From: Deinococcus frigens DSM 12807
GTDB taxonomy: Bacteria > Deinococcota > Deinococci > Deinococcales > Deinococcaceae
DNA length: 64,000 bases
Assembly: GCF_000701425.1 (NCBI RefSeq)
Contig: NZ_JNIW01000006.1
Coordinates: forward strand, 1-64,000
Direction: 5' to 3'
In this document: positions 30,312-41,948 of the stretch, piece by piece
How positions within the stretch are numbered: position 1 is the stretch's first letter
How the letters are laid out: every line of letters starts with the position of its first letter
Made by a program: the position numbers and the translations under genes
The notes under the pieces: generated by a model
Told to the model about the DNA's origin: nothing
Seen by the model: the letters and a program-made list of their open reading frames with translations, nothing else
The model's database searches: none

Positions 30312-31298
30312 CTACGCCCGTGCCGTATCCGTCCCGTTTCCTGCCAGGGCCAGCGCCTCGCCGCGCACCTGACCCCGGTGGGCCAGATACCACTCCACGG
30401 TGCTGCGCAGACCCTCTTCCAGCGAGATGCGGTGGTGCCAGCCCAGCGCGTGGATGCGGCTGACATCGGTGACCTTGCGCGGTGTGCCGTCGGGCTTGCT
30501 GGCGTCGAAGGCCAGTTCGCCGCCGTAGCCCACCACGCCCCGGATCTGCTCGGCCACCTCGCGGATGCTCAGGTCCTGCCCGGTGCCCACGTTGATCGGT
30601 CCTGGCTCGGAAACGTGGCGCATTAAAAACAGGCAGGCGTCGGCCAGATCGTCCACGTGCAGGAACTCACGCAGGGGTGTGCCGCTGCCCCAGACGCTGA
30701 CCGTGGGCGCGTCCTCCTCGTGGGCGTCCACCATCTTGCGGATCAATGCGGGCAACACGTGGCTGCCCATCAGATTGAAGTTGTCGCCCGGCCCATACAG
30801 GTTGGTGGGCATGGCCGAGACGAAGTTGTCGCCGTACTGCGCGCGGTACTGGTCGCACAGTTCGATGGCCGCGATCTTGGCCACCGCATAGGCGCGGTTG
30901 GTGTCTTCCAGCGGGCCGGTCAGCAGCGCGTCCTCGCGCAGGGGTTGCGCGGCGTCGCGCGGGTAGATGCAGGTGGACCCCAGGTTCAGCAGTTTGGCCA
31001 CGCCGGTCTGGTGGGCCGCGTGGATCACGTTGGCCGCGATCATCAGGTTGTCGTACAGGAACTCGGCGGGGCGGGTGCTATTGGCATGGATGCCGCCCAC
31101 CCTGGCCGCCGCCAAGAACACGTACTGCGGACGCTCCTGCTCAAAAAAGTCCAGTACCGCCGCCTGATCGCGCAGGTCCAGCTCCCGGCTCCCGCGCGTG
31201 ATGACGCCGGTGTAGCCGTCGGCCTTGAGGGCGCGGAGCAGCGCGCCGCCCACCAGACCGCCGTGCCCGGCGACGTATACGCGGTCGCCCGGACGCAT
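30312..31298 (-). CDS. fcl: GDP-L-fucose synthase
   Basis: A 328-residue extended SDR enzyme that epimerises and reduces GDP-4-keto-6-deoxymannose to GDP-L-fucose with NADPH. Motifs: YVAGHGGLVGGALLRAL, FLAAARVGGIHAN, the Ser/Cys region LGSTCIYPRDA, the catalytic Tyr-x3-Lys in NRAYAVAKIAAI, and PTNLYGPGDNFN. The ATG at 31298 overlaps the gmd stop by one base (TGATG), giving a gmd-fcl operon for surface polysaccharide precursor synthesis. Confidence 0.92.
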   Translation of the reverse strand: MRPGDRVYVAGHGGLVGGALLRALKADGYTGVITRGSRELDLRDQAAVLDFFEQERPQYVFLAAARVGGIHANSTRPAEFLYDNLMIAANVIHAAHQTGVAKLLNLGSTCIYPRDAAQPLREDALLTGPLEDTNRAYAVAKIAAIELCDQYRAQYGDNFVSAMPTNLYGPGDNFNLMGSHVLPALIRKMVDAHEEDAPTVSVWGSGTPLREFLHVDDLADACLFLMRHVSEPGPINVGTGQDLSIREVAEQIRGVVGYGGELAFDASKPDGTPRKVTDVSRIHALGWHHRISLEEGLRSTVEWYLAHRGQVRGEALALAGNGTDTARA

Positions 31299-32344
31299 CA
31301 CAGCGCGCCCATGCCCTTCAGGGCCACGCTGTGCCCGGCCTCGCGCAGGGTGCGCTCCTGGCGGGCCAGTTCCAGGTCGTGTTCCACCATCTCGCGAACC
31401 AGTTCTTCGAAGGAGGTCTTGGGCGTCCAGCCCAGCTTCTCGCGGGTCTCGGTGGCGTCGCCCAGCAGGTAATCCACCTCGGCGGGGCGGAAATACCGGG
31501 GGTCGATCTCCACGTAGTCCTCGTGGTTCAGCCCGGCCAGCGCAAAGGCGCGCTCGGCAAACTCGCGCACGCTGTAGGCCTCGCCGGTGGCGATGCAGTA
31601 GTCGCGCGGGGCGTCCTGTTGCAGCATCATCCACATGGCTTCCACGTAGTCGCGGGCGTGGCCCCAGTCGCGCTTGGCCTCCAGATTGCCCAGGTACAGC
31701 TTCTTTTGCAGGCCCATCTTGATCCGGCCCACCGCGCGGGTGATCTTGCGGGTCACGAAGGTCTCGCCGCGCCGGGGGCTTTCGTGGTTGAACAGGATGC
31801 CGTTACAGGCGTACAGGTCATAGGCCTCGCGGTGGTTAACGGTCTGCCAGTAGGCGTAGACCTTGGCCACCGCGTAGGGGCTGCGCGGGTGAAAGGGCGT
31901 ATCCAGCCCTTGCGGAGGCGGGGCCGCGCCGAACATCTCGCTGCTGGACGCTTGATAAAAGCGCATGGGGTTGCCGGTGCGTCCGCCCACGTCGCGGATG
32001 GCCTCCAGCAGCCGCAGCGCGCCCAGCCCGGTCACGTCGGCGGTGTACTCGGCCTGGTCGTAGCTGACCTTGACGTGCGACTGCGCGCCCAGGTTGTAGA
32101 CCTCCTCCGGCTGCACCTTTTCCAGCAGCGCGCGCATGCCCGAGGCGTCAGCCAGATCGCCGTAATGCAGAAACAGGCGCGCGTCCGCGTCATGTGGATC
32201 GTGGTACAGGTGATCGATTCGCTCGGTGTTGAAGGTGCTGGCCCGGCGGATCACGCCGTGAACCTCGTAGCCCTTGTCCAGCAGCAGTTCGCTGAGATAA
32301 CTGCCGTCCTGCCCGGTGATGCCCGTGATCAATGCTTTTTTCAT
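31298..32344 (-). CDS. gmd: GDP-mannose 4,6-dehydratase
   Basis: A 348-residue SDR enzyme converting GDP-mannose to GDP-4-keto-6-deoxymannose, the first step to GDP-fucose or GDP-rhamnose. Motifs: [52 protein letters not shown] (Tyr-x3-Lys) and [17 protein letters not shown]. The start at 32344 has a short GGAAG ribosome binding site; the longer frame to 32410 is not supported. Confidence 0.93.
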   Translation of the reverse strand: MKKALITGITGQDGSYLSELLLDKGYEVHGVIRRASTFNTERIDHLYHDPHDADARLFLHYGDLADASGMRALLEKVQPEEVYNLGAQSHVKVSYDQAEYTADVTGLGALRLLEAIRDVGGRTGNPMRFYQASSSEMFGAAPPPQGLDTPFHPRSPYAVAKVYAYWQTVNHREAYDLYACNGILFNHESPRRGETFVTRKITRAVGRIKMGLQKKLYLGNLEAKRDWGHARDYVEAMWMMLQQDAPRDYCIATGEAYSVREFAERAFALAGLNHEDYVEIDPRYFRPAEVDYLLGDATETREKLGWTPKTSFEELVREMVEHDLELARQERTLREAGHSVALKGMGAL

Positions 32345-32412
32345 TAAGGTCTTCCTTCGTGTGGCGTCTCGGCCCTGCTGGCCGCTCCGGCCACTCTCGA
32401 CTCCAGTCACTG

Positions 32413-32438
32413 TGTACTTCAGCCATGTACTTCAGCCA
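32413..32438 (-). repeat. 13-bp perfect tandem repeat upstream of gmd
   Basis: TGTACTTCAGCCA is repeated exactly at 32413-32425 and 32426-32438. A possible gmd -10 (TATGAT, minus strand, 32447-32452) lies just upstream, so the repeats fall in the gmd leader or over the transcript start. Confidence 0.5.
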
Positions 32439-32452
32439 CTCCGTACATCATA

Positions 32453-32914
32453 TCAGTCACTGTCCTCGGGATCAGCTACCGTCTTGGGTGCGTTGGCCCA
32501 GTCTGTGCCTCCAGACTGCACGGCGCGGCGTTTCACGACCGTAAACACGCTCTGTAAGTTCTCTGGCAGACCCTCTTCTCTAATCTGATTTTCAGTGTGG
32601 GGCCGCATGCTCTCTCCATCATCACGGCTGCCCACCTACACGGTCATCGACTTTGCGGTCAGCACCAGCCAGCGGCGGACCAGAACCTCGGCCTCATCTG
32701 GCACAAGCTGATCTCAGGCTGATGGTAAATGAGGAATACTTAACTGGATTAAACCGTGAGCCGGGGTCCGCGCCCGCAAAATGGGTGTCTTGAGAGAACA
32801 GATGAGAGCGTCCGCATGTCCTCCACTTTCCTCCACGTCCGCTGCCGCACTTGGCCCACACCGTTCCAGGCAGATGCCCACCCTTCCCCTGTCCGCCCCG
32901 CACGGAGTTTAGCT
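32453..32914. other. Rest of the divergent gmd/regulator intergenic region
   Basis: About 460 bp with no open frame worth calling. CAGTCACTGT occurs twice (near 32405 and 32454). An A/T-rich patch (32720-32750) precedes the regulator gene and could hold its promoter. Confidence 0.3.
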
Positions 32915-35614
32915 ATGCTCACCGTACATTTGCTGGGACACGCGCATGTGACCTACAACAACCGCCCGGTGCCGCTGTCGGCCAAGGCTGTGGCGCTGAT
33001 CACGTACCTGACCATCGAGAAGCTGCCCCAGCACCGTGAACGTCTGGCCGATCTGCTGTGGAACACCCCCGAGGCCCGCAAGAACCTGCGCGTCGAGCTG
33101 GCGCGCATCCGTTCCGCCGGGCTGAATCTGTTTCCGCTGAGCCGCCAGTTGCTGTACCTGGAAAACGTTGAGACGGACCTGAACGGGTGGCTGGCGCAAC
33201 TGGGCAGCGATATGGACCAGGCAGGACTGGCCCAGTGGCTCTCCACCCTGCGCGGAGTGCCGTTCAGCGGTCTGGAGGACCTGGGCAGCCCGGCCTTTCA
33301 GGAGTGGATCGATCACCAGCGCTGGGTGCTGACCGAGCAGACCGAGGAAGTTCTGGCGCGGGCGTACCGGCAGTTCGTGCGCGGCGGCAAGGGCTGGGGC
33401 ACCCGCGCCATCGCTGCGCGGGCCGAGGCGCTGGGCTTCAGCCACCCCGGCGAATTCCTGATGGACGGCAGCGACGAGGGGCTGGATCTGCCCGAGGCTG
33501 CGGTGGGCGGTTCGCCCGCTGGCCCGCCCCCTGCCCCGTTTCCCACAGCGGATCTGCCCCCCGTGGAACAGCCTGATCTGAACTCTTCTGGGGCAGACGG
33601 GCCGCTGCATTTCCGTACCCCGGCGCGCGAGGCCGCGCTGCGCGACAGCCTGCAACGCGCCGCGCACGCCCCGCAGGTGCTGGTGCTGCACGGCCCCACC
33701 GGCAGCGGCAAGTCCTACGAGGCCGAACGCGCCCTAGCGGGGAGCGGCTGGCTGGCCCTGCGGATCAGCAACAGCCGGGCGGGCCGCCTGATCGTGGCGA
33801 CGCTGGCGCAGACGCTCCTGGCCCCGCCCTTCTTTGCCCTGTCGTCAGGCGGCGAAGGCGGCGAACATGCCTCTGTCCCCGCCCCCAACGCTGGCCCTGA
33901 TGCTGGGACCCCTGAGTCGTCCAGCGTCCAGACCTTGCAGGGTGTGCTGCTGCGCCCCGGCAGTCTGGAAGAGGACGTGGTCAAGGTGGCGACCGTGCTG
34001 GCCACCGTGCCGCGCCCGCTGGCCATCGTCCTCGATCACGCTCAGAATGGGCCGGTAGAACTGGCCTCGGTTCTGGAATTTTTGCTGAATGTTCCGGCAG
34101 CCGCTCCGCGCGCGCTGGTGATGCTCAGCCGCACGCCGCCGTCACAGGCCCCGCTGTGCCGCGCGCTGCTGCGGCGCTTCGGCGCGGCGCAGTCGCCAGT
34201 GGCGCAGTCGCTGGTGCTGGAAGTCACGCCGCTGTCGCTGGGCAGCGTGGTGCAGGCGCTGGCCGCACACGCCGCGTTTTCCGGCGACGCGGACCTGCAT
34301 GCGCGGGCCGCCGTGATGGTGCAGCGCAGCGGGGGCAACGCCCTGCATCTGCTGTCGTTGCTCGAAGAGAGTGAGGTGAAACAGGATGGGCCGCAGGAGA
34401 GCGGACTGGAACGCGGCGGCGCAGCGGGTCGTCTGCTGCCCGCTGGCCGACTGCCCAGCGCCATGCGTGACACCTACATGGGTGAGATTGACGGCTGGCC
34501 TGCGCCGCTCCGCGAGGCCCTGAGCAGCTTGAGCGTGATCCAGGGTGATTTCAGTTTCGGGCTGGCCGGGTCCTTCCCGGAAGTGGCGCGGCGCGGCCTG
34601 ACCCCGGCGGATCTGCTGCGCGAGGCCCTGGAGCGCCACGTCCTGGTGGAAGCCGAGCCGCCGGATGCCCTGTCCTGGCCCAGCTTTGCACCGGTAGGGA
34701 ACGCGGCCCCCGGCGAGCCGTGTTACCGCTTCCGCGCCGAGGGCCTGCGGATCGCGCTGTCCAGCCTGCTGCCCCAGGCCGAGCGGCAGGACCTGCGCCG
34801 CCACCTGGCCGCCGAACTGGAAGCCAGCCAGCCGGGCCTGGCCCTGTACTACGCCGAGCGCGCCGGGATCGAGGCAGACGCCGAACGCCTGCGCCCGATC
34901 TACCGCGCCCGCCTGCCCGTGGGCAGTCCGCTGTTGCGCGCCCTGTCGCCACAGCGTGCGCCAGCGGCTCAGGGCGGCCTGGTGCAGATGCTCTCGGCTC
35001 CGTCACTGACCCTGCCGCCGCCCAGGTCCGCCCCCGAACCCCGGCGGGTGCCCGTCAGCGCCAGTCCCGCCGTGCCGTGGCAGGGCTACCTGCTGTCCTG
35101 GGAACAGGGCGGTTGGCTCAGCATCCTGAGTCAGGGCCGTTATGGCCACCCGCACACCCTGCGGGTCCATCTGCCGGTGCCTGTGGGCCTGCGCGACGCC
35201 CCGTCTATCACCCTGAGGCTGGTCTGGCGGCTGGATGTGTTTCACGCCGGGCATGAACTGGGGCCGAGTCAGGTGTCCTTTCCGCTGCGCTTTTCCATTC
35301 CCGGCGCGGACGGCGCGCAGGTGCTCACTCCTGATGCACCGGGCGACTACACCGAGGAAGGCCAGCGCCAGTATGCCGGCGCGAACGTGACCCTGGGCGG
35401 CTGGATGGAGCACGAGCTGCGCTTCAACATGGCCGGTCACGCGGCGGAGCGGTTGGACCTTCAGGTGCGCGCCCTGGATCTGGCCCTGACCATCGGTGAA
35501 CTCAGCCTGAACGGGCAGCTGATCCTGCCGCTGACCGCCGCGCCCAAACGTCCGGGCGTCGCGGGAAAACAGCAAACGCTTCCTCTGCCCAAGTCCCTGG
35601 CCGTTCGGCACTAG
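32915..35614 (+). CDS. SARP/BTAD-like transcriptional regulator with STAND-type ATPase
   Basis: An 899-residue regulator. Residues 1-90 resemble the winged-helix DNA-binding domain of SARP-type activators (LTVHLLGHAHVTYNNRPVPL, SAKAVALITYLT, LADLLWNTPEARKNLRVELA), followed by a helical segment. A P-loop NTPase follows, with Walker A GPTGSGKSYEAE near residue 255 and a likely Walker B AIVLDHAQ near 370. Residues 700-890 form a beta-rich C-terminal domain instead of the usual TPR array. The frame opens at 32756, but the ATG at 32915 starts the conserved domain. It diverges from gmd-fcl and may control polysaccharide synthesis; that is inference from position. Confidence 0.7.
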   Translation: MLTVHLLGHAHVTYNNRPVPLSAKAVALITYLTIEKLPQHRERLADLLWNTPEARKNLRVELARIRSAGLNLFPLSRQLLYLENVETDLNGWLAQLGSDMDQAGLAQWLSTLRGVPFSGLEDLGSPAFQEWIDHQRWVLTEQTEEVLARAYRQFVRGGKGWGTRAIAARAEALGFSHPGEFLMDGSDEGLDLPEAAVGGSPAGPPPAPFPTADLPPVEQPDLNSSGADGPLHFRTPAREAALRDSLQRAAHAPQVLVLHGPTGSGKSYEAERALAGSGWLALRISNSRAGRLIVATLAQTLLAPPFFALSSGGEGGEHASVPAPNAGPDAGTPESSSVQTLQGVLLRPGSLEEDVVKVATVLATVPRPLAIVLDHAQNGPVELASVLEFLLNVPAAAPRALVMLSRTPPSQAPLCRALLRRFGAAQSPVAQSLVLEVTPLSLGSVVQALAAHAAFSGDADLHARAAVMVQRSGGNALHLLSLLEESEVKQDGPQESGLERGGAAGRLLPAGRLPSAMRDTYMGEIDGWPAPLREALSSLSVIQGDFSFGLAGSFPEVARRGLTPADLLREALERHVLVEAEPPDALSWPSFAPVGNAAPGEPCYRFRAEGLRIALSSLLPQAERQDLRRHLAAELEASQPGLALYYAERAGIEADAERLRPIYRARLPVGSPLLRALSPQRAPAAQGGLVQMLSAPSLTLPPPRSAPEPRRVPVSASPAVPWQGYLLSWEQGGWLSILSQGRYGHPHTLRVHLPVPVGLRDAPSITLRLVWRLDVFHAGHELGPSQVSFPLRFSIPGADGAQVLTPDAPGDYTEEGQRQYAGANVTLGGWMEHELRFNMAGHAAERLDLQVRALDLALTIGELSLNGQLILPLTAAPKRPGVAGKQQTLPLPKSLAVRH

Positions 35615-36229
35615 ACCCATCGGGGGTACATCTGGCCCTGCCTGCCCTTGATCTCAAGGTCAATTGAGATTTGGACATGGGTTTTTCCCTTGCGGGTGAT
35701 TGCTCCAGCCGCGTGGCATAAGCGAAAGCCGCCATCGCAGGCAATATGGGAATGATCCAATCTGGTGCAGAAGCCAACAGGAGATCGTCTTTTCAACCGG
35801 GCGGAGTGGACAGCTTCTGTTAAGCAGGACGGAGAATGGAGCCGCTCGAAGTCTGTTTTCCGGTAACACGTCCAGGGGAACCGCTCTCATCACGCTTTGG
35901 GAGTCTGTCTGACGTCCACAAGTTGCCTCAGCCTCGCCCGGGAGAACAGGCCGCTTCATCCCCCTCGCCCAAACGGATGGCTGGGGCGGCCCGGCACCGG
36001 GGGACATTCGTCCCGCCTCCTATCGTCCCCGGAGGATTAGCGCCGCAGTAACGCCGCCCGGGCCACACTGCTGTTACCACGGTGGCTCTGTCGCCCCAGA
36101 CCCGCGTTCAGGGTCTGTTCGGGCAGGGGTCGCCGGGTTCGCCAGGACGGGATCAACCCGCATCTGGCACAACCGTCTCCGGCAGAGTGCCGGGCGCGGC
36201 GAGACGCGGGGCGTGGGGTGGGGCCAACG
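35615..36229. other. 615-bp gene-free region before the fcl paralogue
   Basis: Short overlapping frames on both strands have no start signals. ATCTCAA (35651-35657) and TTGAGAT (35664-35670) form a perfect 7-bp inverted repeat 37 bp after the regulator stop, which could be a weak terminator or an operator. I recognise nothing else. Confidence 0.35.
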
Positions 36230-36970
36230 ATGAGAATGGGAATGCCAGTGGATGCCAAAATTTACGTGGCGGGACATGACAGCCTGATTGGCGCGGTGGT
36301 GTGCCGCAAGCTGGAGGAACTGGGGTACTGGAATATCATCACCCGCGCCGCCGAGGACCTCGACCTGCGTAGCCAGGAGGCCGTCCAGGCGTTTTTCGAG
36401 CAGGAACTGCCCGATTACGTGTTTCTGGCCACGCTGGCGGGCGAACACGTGCTCGACGGGCTGCTGCGCCCCGCCGAATCGCTGTACAGCAAGGTCATGA
36501 TCGCCTCCAACGTGATCCACGCCTCCTACCTGTACGAGGTCCGCAAGCTGCTGAGCATCATCGACTGTCAGTTCAACCTGGAAGCCCTGCGCTACGAGGC
36601 GGACGAATTTGCCATCCAGGCCTACCAGCAGGAGGGCCAGGACAGCGATCACCTGATGCGGTCGCTGGTGACTGGCCTGTGTGACCGTTACCGCCGCCAG
36701 TACAGTTGCGACTTCATCTCGGTGGTCTTTCATATCGACGCCGCTCCCGGCGAGGGTGGCGCGGCCCCCGCGTCCCTGCCGGGGGGCGCGTCCCTGGGGC
36801 AGATGTCGGTGGGCGGCCCACCCGCCTTGCAGGACAGCGCCGCCCTGTGGCAGCGCGATCAGCTCTACGCCGAGGACCCGGCCCACGCCTGCCTCTTCCT
36901 GATGGAAAACTTCTCGGCCACCGGGCCGATCACGGTCAGGACCGGAACGCGTGGCGGCAACGTGGCCTGA
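36230..36970 (+). CDS. Degenerate GDP-L-fucose synthase paralogue (probable pseudoenzyme)
   Basis: A protein of about 246 residues clearly related to fcl 5 kb away. The N-terminus reads AKIYVAGHDSLIGAVVCRKL, then DLDLRSQEAVQAFFEQELPD and YVFLATLAGEHVLDGLLRPA, following fcl closely. After that the active site is lost: the Ser/Cys loop becomes LLSIIDCQFN, and at the Tyr-x3-Lys position the alignment gives Asp and Arg (DHLMR before SLVTGLC). The C-terminal substrate domain is shortened, but HACLFLMENFSATGPITVRTGT matches the fcl end. The frame is intact, so it may be kept as a non-catalytic partner. Starts at 36230, 36236 and 36242 are all possible. Confidence 0.65.
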   Translation: MRMGMPVDAKIYVAGHDSLIGAVVCRKLEELGYWNIITRAAEDLDLRSQEAVQAFFEQELPDYVFLATLAGEHVLDGLLRPAESLYSKVMIASNVIHASYLYEVRKLLSIIDCQFNLEALRYEADEFAIQAYQQEGQDSDHLMRSLVTGLCDRYRRQYSCDFISVVFHIDAAPGEGGAAPASLPGGASLGQMSVGGPPALQDSAALWQRDQLYAEDPAHACLFLMENFSATGPITVRTGTRGGNVA

Positions 36971-37062
36971 CGCGCTGGTCCGAAGCGGGCTGTCACAACC
37001 AGACACCCTGAGCGTGGACGCGAGAGTCCGGTTCAGGGTGATTGACTGCGGGCATGTTCAGC

Positions 37063-37730
37063 CTACAAATCCGGCTCGTCGGTCAGGTCCGCGTCCACGG
37101 CGCTCACGCCGCCCTCGCCCACGCGGCGGCGCTTGCGGAGCATGGCGGGTTCCTGGTCCAGATTGAACACAAAATGGCGCGGGCGGCGTTCGCGCAGCCA
37201 GGTTTCCAGCGCCACCAGACGCGGGCGGAAGCGGATGAACTCGCGCAGTTGCCGGATCGGCACGAACCGGGCCTCCTGCACGTCGCGGTCTGGGTCGCGC
37301 GGCTCCAGCTTACCGCTGACCTCGCGCCCGGTGTAGAAGAATTGCAGGTGGTGGCCCCAGGTCTGCGCCTTGAACTCCACAATAAAGGCCAGGTCGCGCA
37401 GTTCCACCACCAGCCCGGTTTCCTCGAAGGTCTCGCGCCGCGCGCCGTCCTGGATCAGCTCGCCGCCCTCCAGCCCGCCCTTGGGCAGCGACCAGCGCCC
37501 CCGCTCACGCACCAGCAAGATCTCATCGCCGCGCAGCACGATGCAGCCCACGGCGATGCGCGGTCCCTCCACCACACGCTTGTGCCCGCGCTTGCTGGGT
37601 GCGGCGGGAACTGGCACCGCCACCGTGTTGGTGACCTGCCCCGGTCCCGGCGCGTTGCTGGGCGTGCGCCGCTGCCGCCGCCTGCGCTGGCCGCCCGCCG
37701 CCGCGTTCTTGCCTGCGCCGTCGCCGGTCA

Positions 37731-37731
<1 letters not shown>
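37063..37731 (-). CDS. Nudix hydrolase
   Basis: A 222-residue protein. A basic low-complexity N-terminus (about 1-55, rich in Gly, Arg and Pro) is followed by a Nudix fold with a complete Nudix box, GGLEGGELIQDGARRETFEE plus TG, near residue 85-107. It would cleave a nucleoside diphosphate linked to another group, with Mg2+. Several Deinococcus Nudix enzymes act on nucleotide pools or dinucleoside polyphosphates; the substrate here is open. The ATG overlaps the dnaB stop by one base, so it is co-transcribed with dnaB. Confidence 0.85.
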
Positions 37732-40334
<2,603 letters not shown>

Positions 40335-40779
40335 AATCGTGTCTCCTTTGCCCGGTCGTGGTGGCCAGCGCAGCCCCATTAACACGGGGGCGCGGCACAC
40401 GCGGGGTCTCAATTCGCGGTGTAAATCGGGGGTGGGGACGGATGGGCGGTCCCATTCGCCAGACCGTGGCCCGGCTGAACTGGGGAGCAGCATAGCACCC
40501 GCGCGCCGCCGGGGGTCTGTCCGCCCGCCCGCCCTGACAAATATCTTTCCGGGCACCACCGGAGCACAAACGCGCGCCCACACGGTCAATATGGCCTGAC
40601 AGCCGCGTCGTCTGAATGGTTGCTCCGGCTGCATTCGCGTAAGAGTCCTGTTAGGAACCTCTCCCTAATCTGTGGCCACGCAAGGACGGGAGACACCCAC
40701 ACCTGCCGGGCCATAAGTAGGCGGGCCGGACCCATACATACGTCATCCGGCAGACCGAAAGCGCACAAGGAGAACCACC
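40335..40779. other. Divergent dnaB/pilin intergenic region
   Basis: 445 bp. The pilin side contains an AAGGAG ribosome binding site (about 40767-40772) and paired GC-rich segments near 40708-40730 that may fold in the leader. I could not match this to any riboswitch. No gene is called. Confidence 0.35.
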
Positions 40780-41193
40780 ATGAAGAACAAGACCCAAGGC
40801 TTCACCCTGATCGAGCTGCTGATCGTCATCGCCATCATCGGGATTCTGGCGGCGGTTTTGATTCCCAACCTGCTGGGCGCACGCGCCAAGGCCAACGACA
40901 TTGCCGCCGCAAGCGTTGGACGCAATGTGTTGAATGCGATGGCTGCAACTGAAGTGGGTAATACTACTGGCACACTTCCTGCGTGCACATGGGCTGCCGG
41001 CATTACTACCGTTACCGCAGGTACCGAATCCGCCAAGGTTAATTCGCCAGCTCCCATCACTAACGTTGTATGCAGCAACGTAAACGCTGCCGGTGCGGCT
41101 GCTACTACCGCCGCCACCGCCACAGATTATAAGGTCGTTGTGACCTATAGTGGCGGTAAAGCTGCCAACCAGACTTACACTGCTGCTCGGTAA
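40780..41193 (+). CDS. Type IV pilin-like protein
   Basis: A 137-residue prepilin. A short basic leader ends in G before FTLIELLIVIAIIGILAAVL, the class III signal cleaved and N-methylated by prepilin peptidase, with Glu5 of the mature protein present. The mature globular part has two Cys (PACTW, VVCSN) that probably form the pilin disulphide and is rich in Ala, Thr and Asn. The GC content of the second half looks lower than in neighbouring genes, as is common for exposed, fast-changing pilin domains. Likely part of a pilus or competence pseudopilus whose machinery is elsewhere. A strong terminator follows. Confidence 0.88.
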   Translation: MKNKTQGFTLIELLIVIAIIGILAAVLIPNLLGARAKANDIAAASVGRNVLNAMAATEVGNTTGTLPACTWAAGITTVTAGTESAKVNSPAPITNVVCSNVNAAGAAATTAATATDYKVVVTYSGGKAANQTYTAAR

Positions 41194-41208
41194 TCTGAAG
41201 TCTGATGA

Positions 41209-41233
41209 GGGGGCCGAAAGGTCCCCTTTTTTT
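41209..41233 (+). terminator. Intrinsic terminator of the pilin gene
   Basis: GGGGGCC, a GAAA tetraloop and GGTCCCC, followed by seven T. The stem has one G-T pair. It is a textbook intrinsic terminator. Confidence 0.9.
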
Positions 41234-41248
41234 ATTGGAGGTTAGAAG

Positions 41249-41293
41249 ATGGGCACAATGCAGACCGCAGGCTTGACCTCGATCGAACTGTGA
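41249..41293 (+). pseudogene. Truncated second pilin leader
   Basis: ATG with a good ribosome binding site (TTGGAGGT, 41236-41243) encodes MGTMQTAGLTSIEL and then TGA. It aligns with the leader of the pilin just upstream (KTQGFTLIEL), including the Gly before the cleavage site and the Glu5 equivalent. The rest of the pilin is gone. A second pilin gene was probably lost by deletion or insertion exactly here. Confidence 0.5.
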
Positions 41294-41299
41294 GTCACC

Positions 41300-41668
41300 T
41301 CAGCGCCTGAGACTTTGAGAACTTGACGTTCCAGCCGCAGCAAACGGCGTATGCAGGAGTCGAAGATAGGCCCAGAACGTATCTGGTTCCCGCCTGAGCC
41401 GATAGGTTCTGAGAACGGCTGGGGCAGGCAGATGCGATGCGACGATCACCCTGTCCCTGCTGACCATGTGCATCCACCTGCCCTCCACCCACGTGCGCTC
41501 GAACAGCGTCCGCACCACACCCGGTTGCAAAGTCGTGAGGGGATCACGGACGAATTCATCGACGACGCGCGCCCTGGATTTGAGGGTGGCGTCCCGGGGG
41601 AAGTGCACCGCGATCTTCCAGTGCAAGGTGGATTCGGCTTGGAGGAATGGGGAAAGGACTTCGGCCAA
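41300..41668 (-). CDS. Unrecognised ORF with coding-like composition (possibly a fragment)
   Basis: A 122-residue frame from a TTG at 41668, with strongly GC-biased third positions and a natural-looking protein (LHWKIAVHFPRDATLKSRAR, FERTWVEGRWMHMVSRDRV). In-frame codons continue upstream of the TTG to a TAG near 41691. There is no ribosome binding site or ATG, so it may be the tail of a truncated gene that replaced the second pilin. I do not recognise the family. Confidence 0.35.
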   Translation of the reverse strand: MAEVLSPFLQAESTLHWKIAVHFPRDATLKSRARVVDEFVRDPLTTLQPGVVRTLFERTWVEGRWMHMVSRDRVIVASHLPAPAVLRTYRLRREPDTFWAYLRLLHTPFAAAGTSSSQSLRR

Positions 41669-41797
41669 CCACTGAAGTGGGTGTGGGAACTAGGTTTTCA
41701 GGTGGGTAGTGAGCATGTCAGCATGGAGCAGGGCGATCTCTCTGTTCGGCACAGACGCTGATCCCGCCCTTTGTGTCGCCAGACCGCGTTGCGCGTT

Positions 41798-41821
41798 CTC
41801 TGATGAAAGCTCTGATGAAAG
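41798..41821. repeat. 12-bp perfect tandem repeat
   Basis: CTCTGATGAAAG is repeated exactly at 41798-41809 and 41810-41821, in the gene-poor stretch downstream of the GntR gene. Confidence 0.5.
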
Positions 41822-41948
41822 ACGAAGTGCATTCCAGACGCGCTGACCCCAGGAGTGGGTCCCGAACGGCTGTTTTCCGGCGGGCGCATTGACGACGTCA
41901 AAAAGGCGGCGGGGAGATTGCCTTCCCGCCGCCGCTCGCTGCCCTGCC

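Noticed and set aside
40660..40779. Possible c-di-GMP riboswitch before the pilin gene
   Set aside because: A few bases (CACGCAAGG, GGGAGAC) recall the class I element, but the conserved core and second stem are missing.
41351..41761. A 136-codon plus-strand frame in the region after the pilin
   Set aside because: The opposite strand has better codon-position bias. This frame has shadow-like composition (Gly/His/Pro/Arg).
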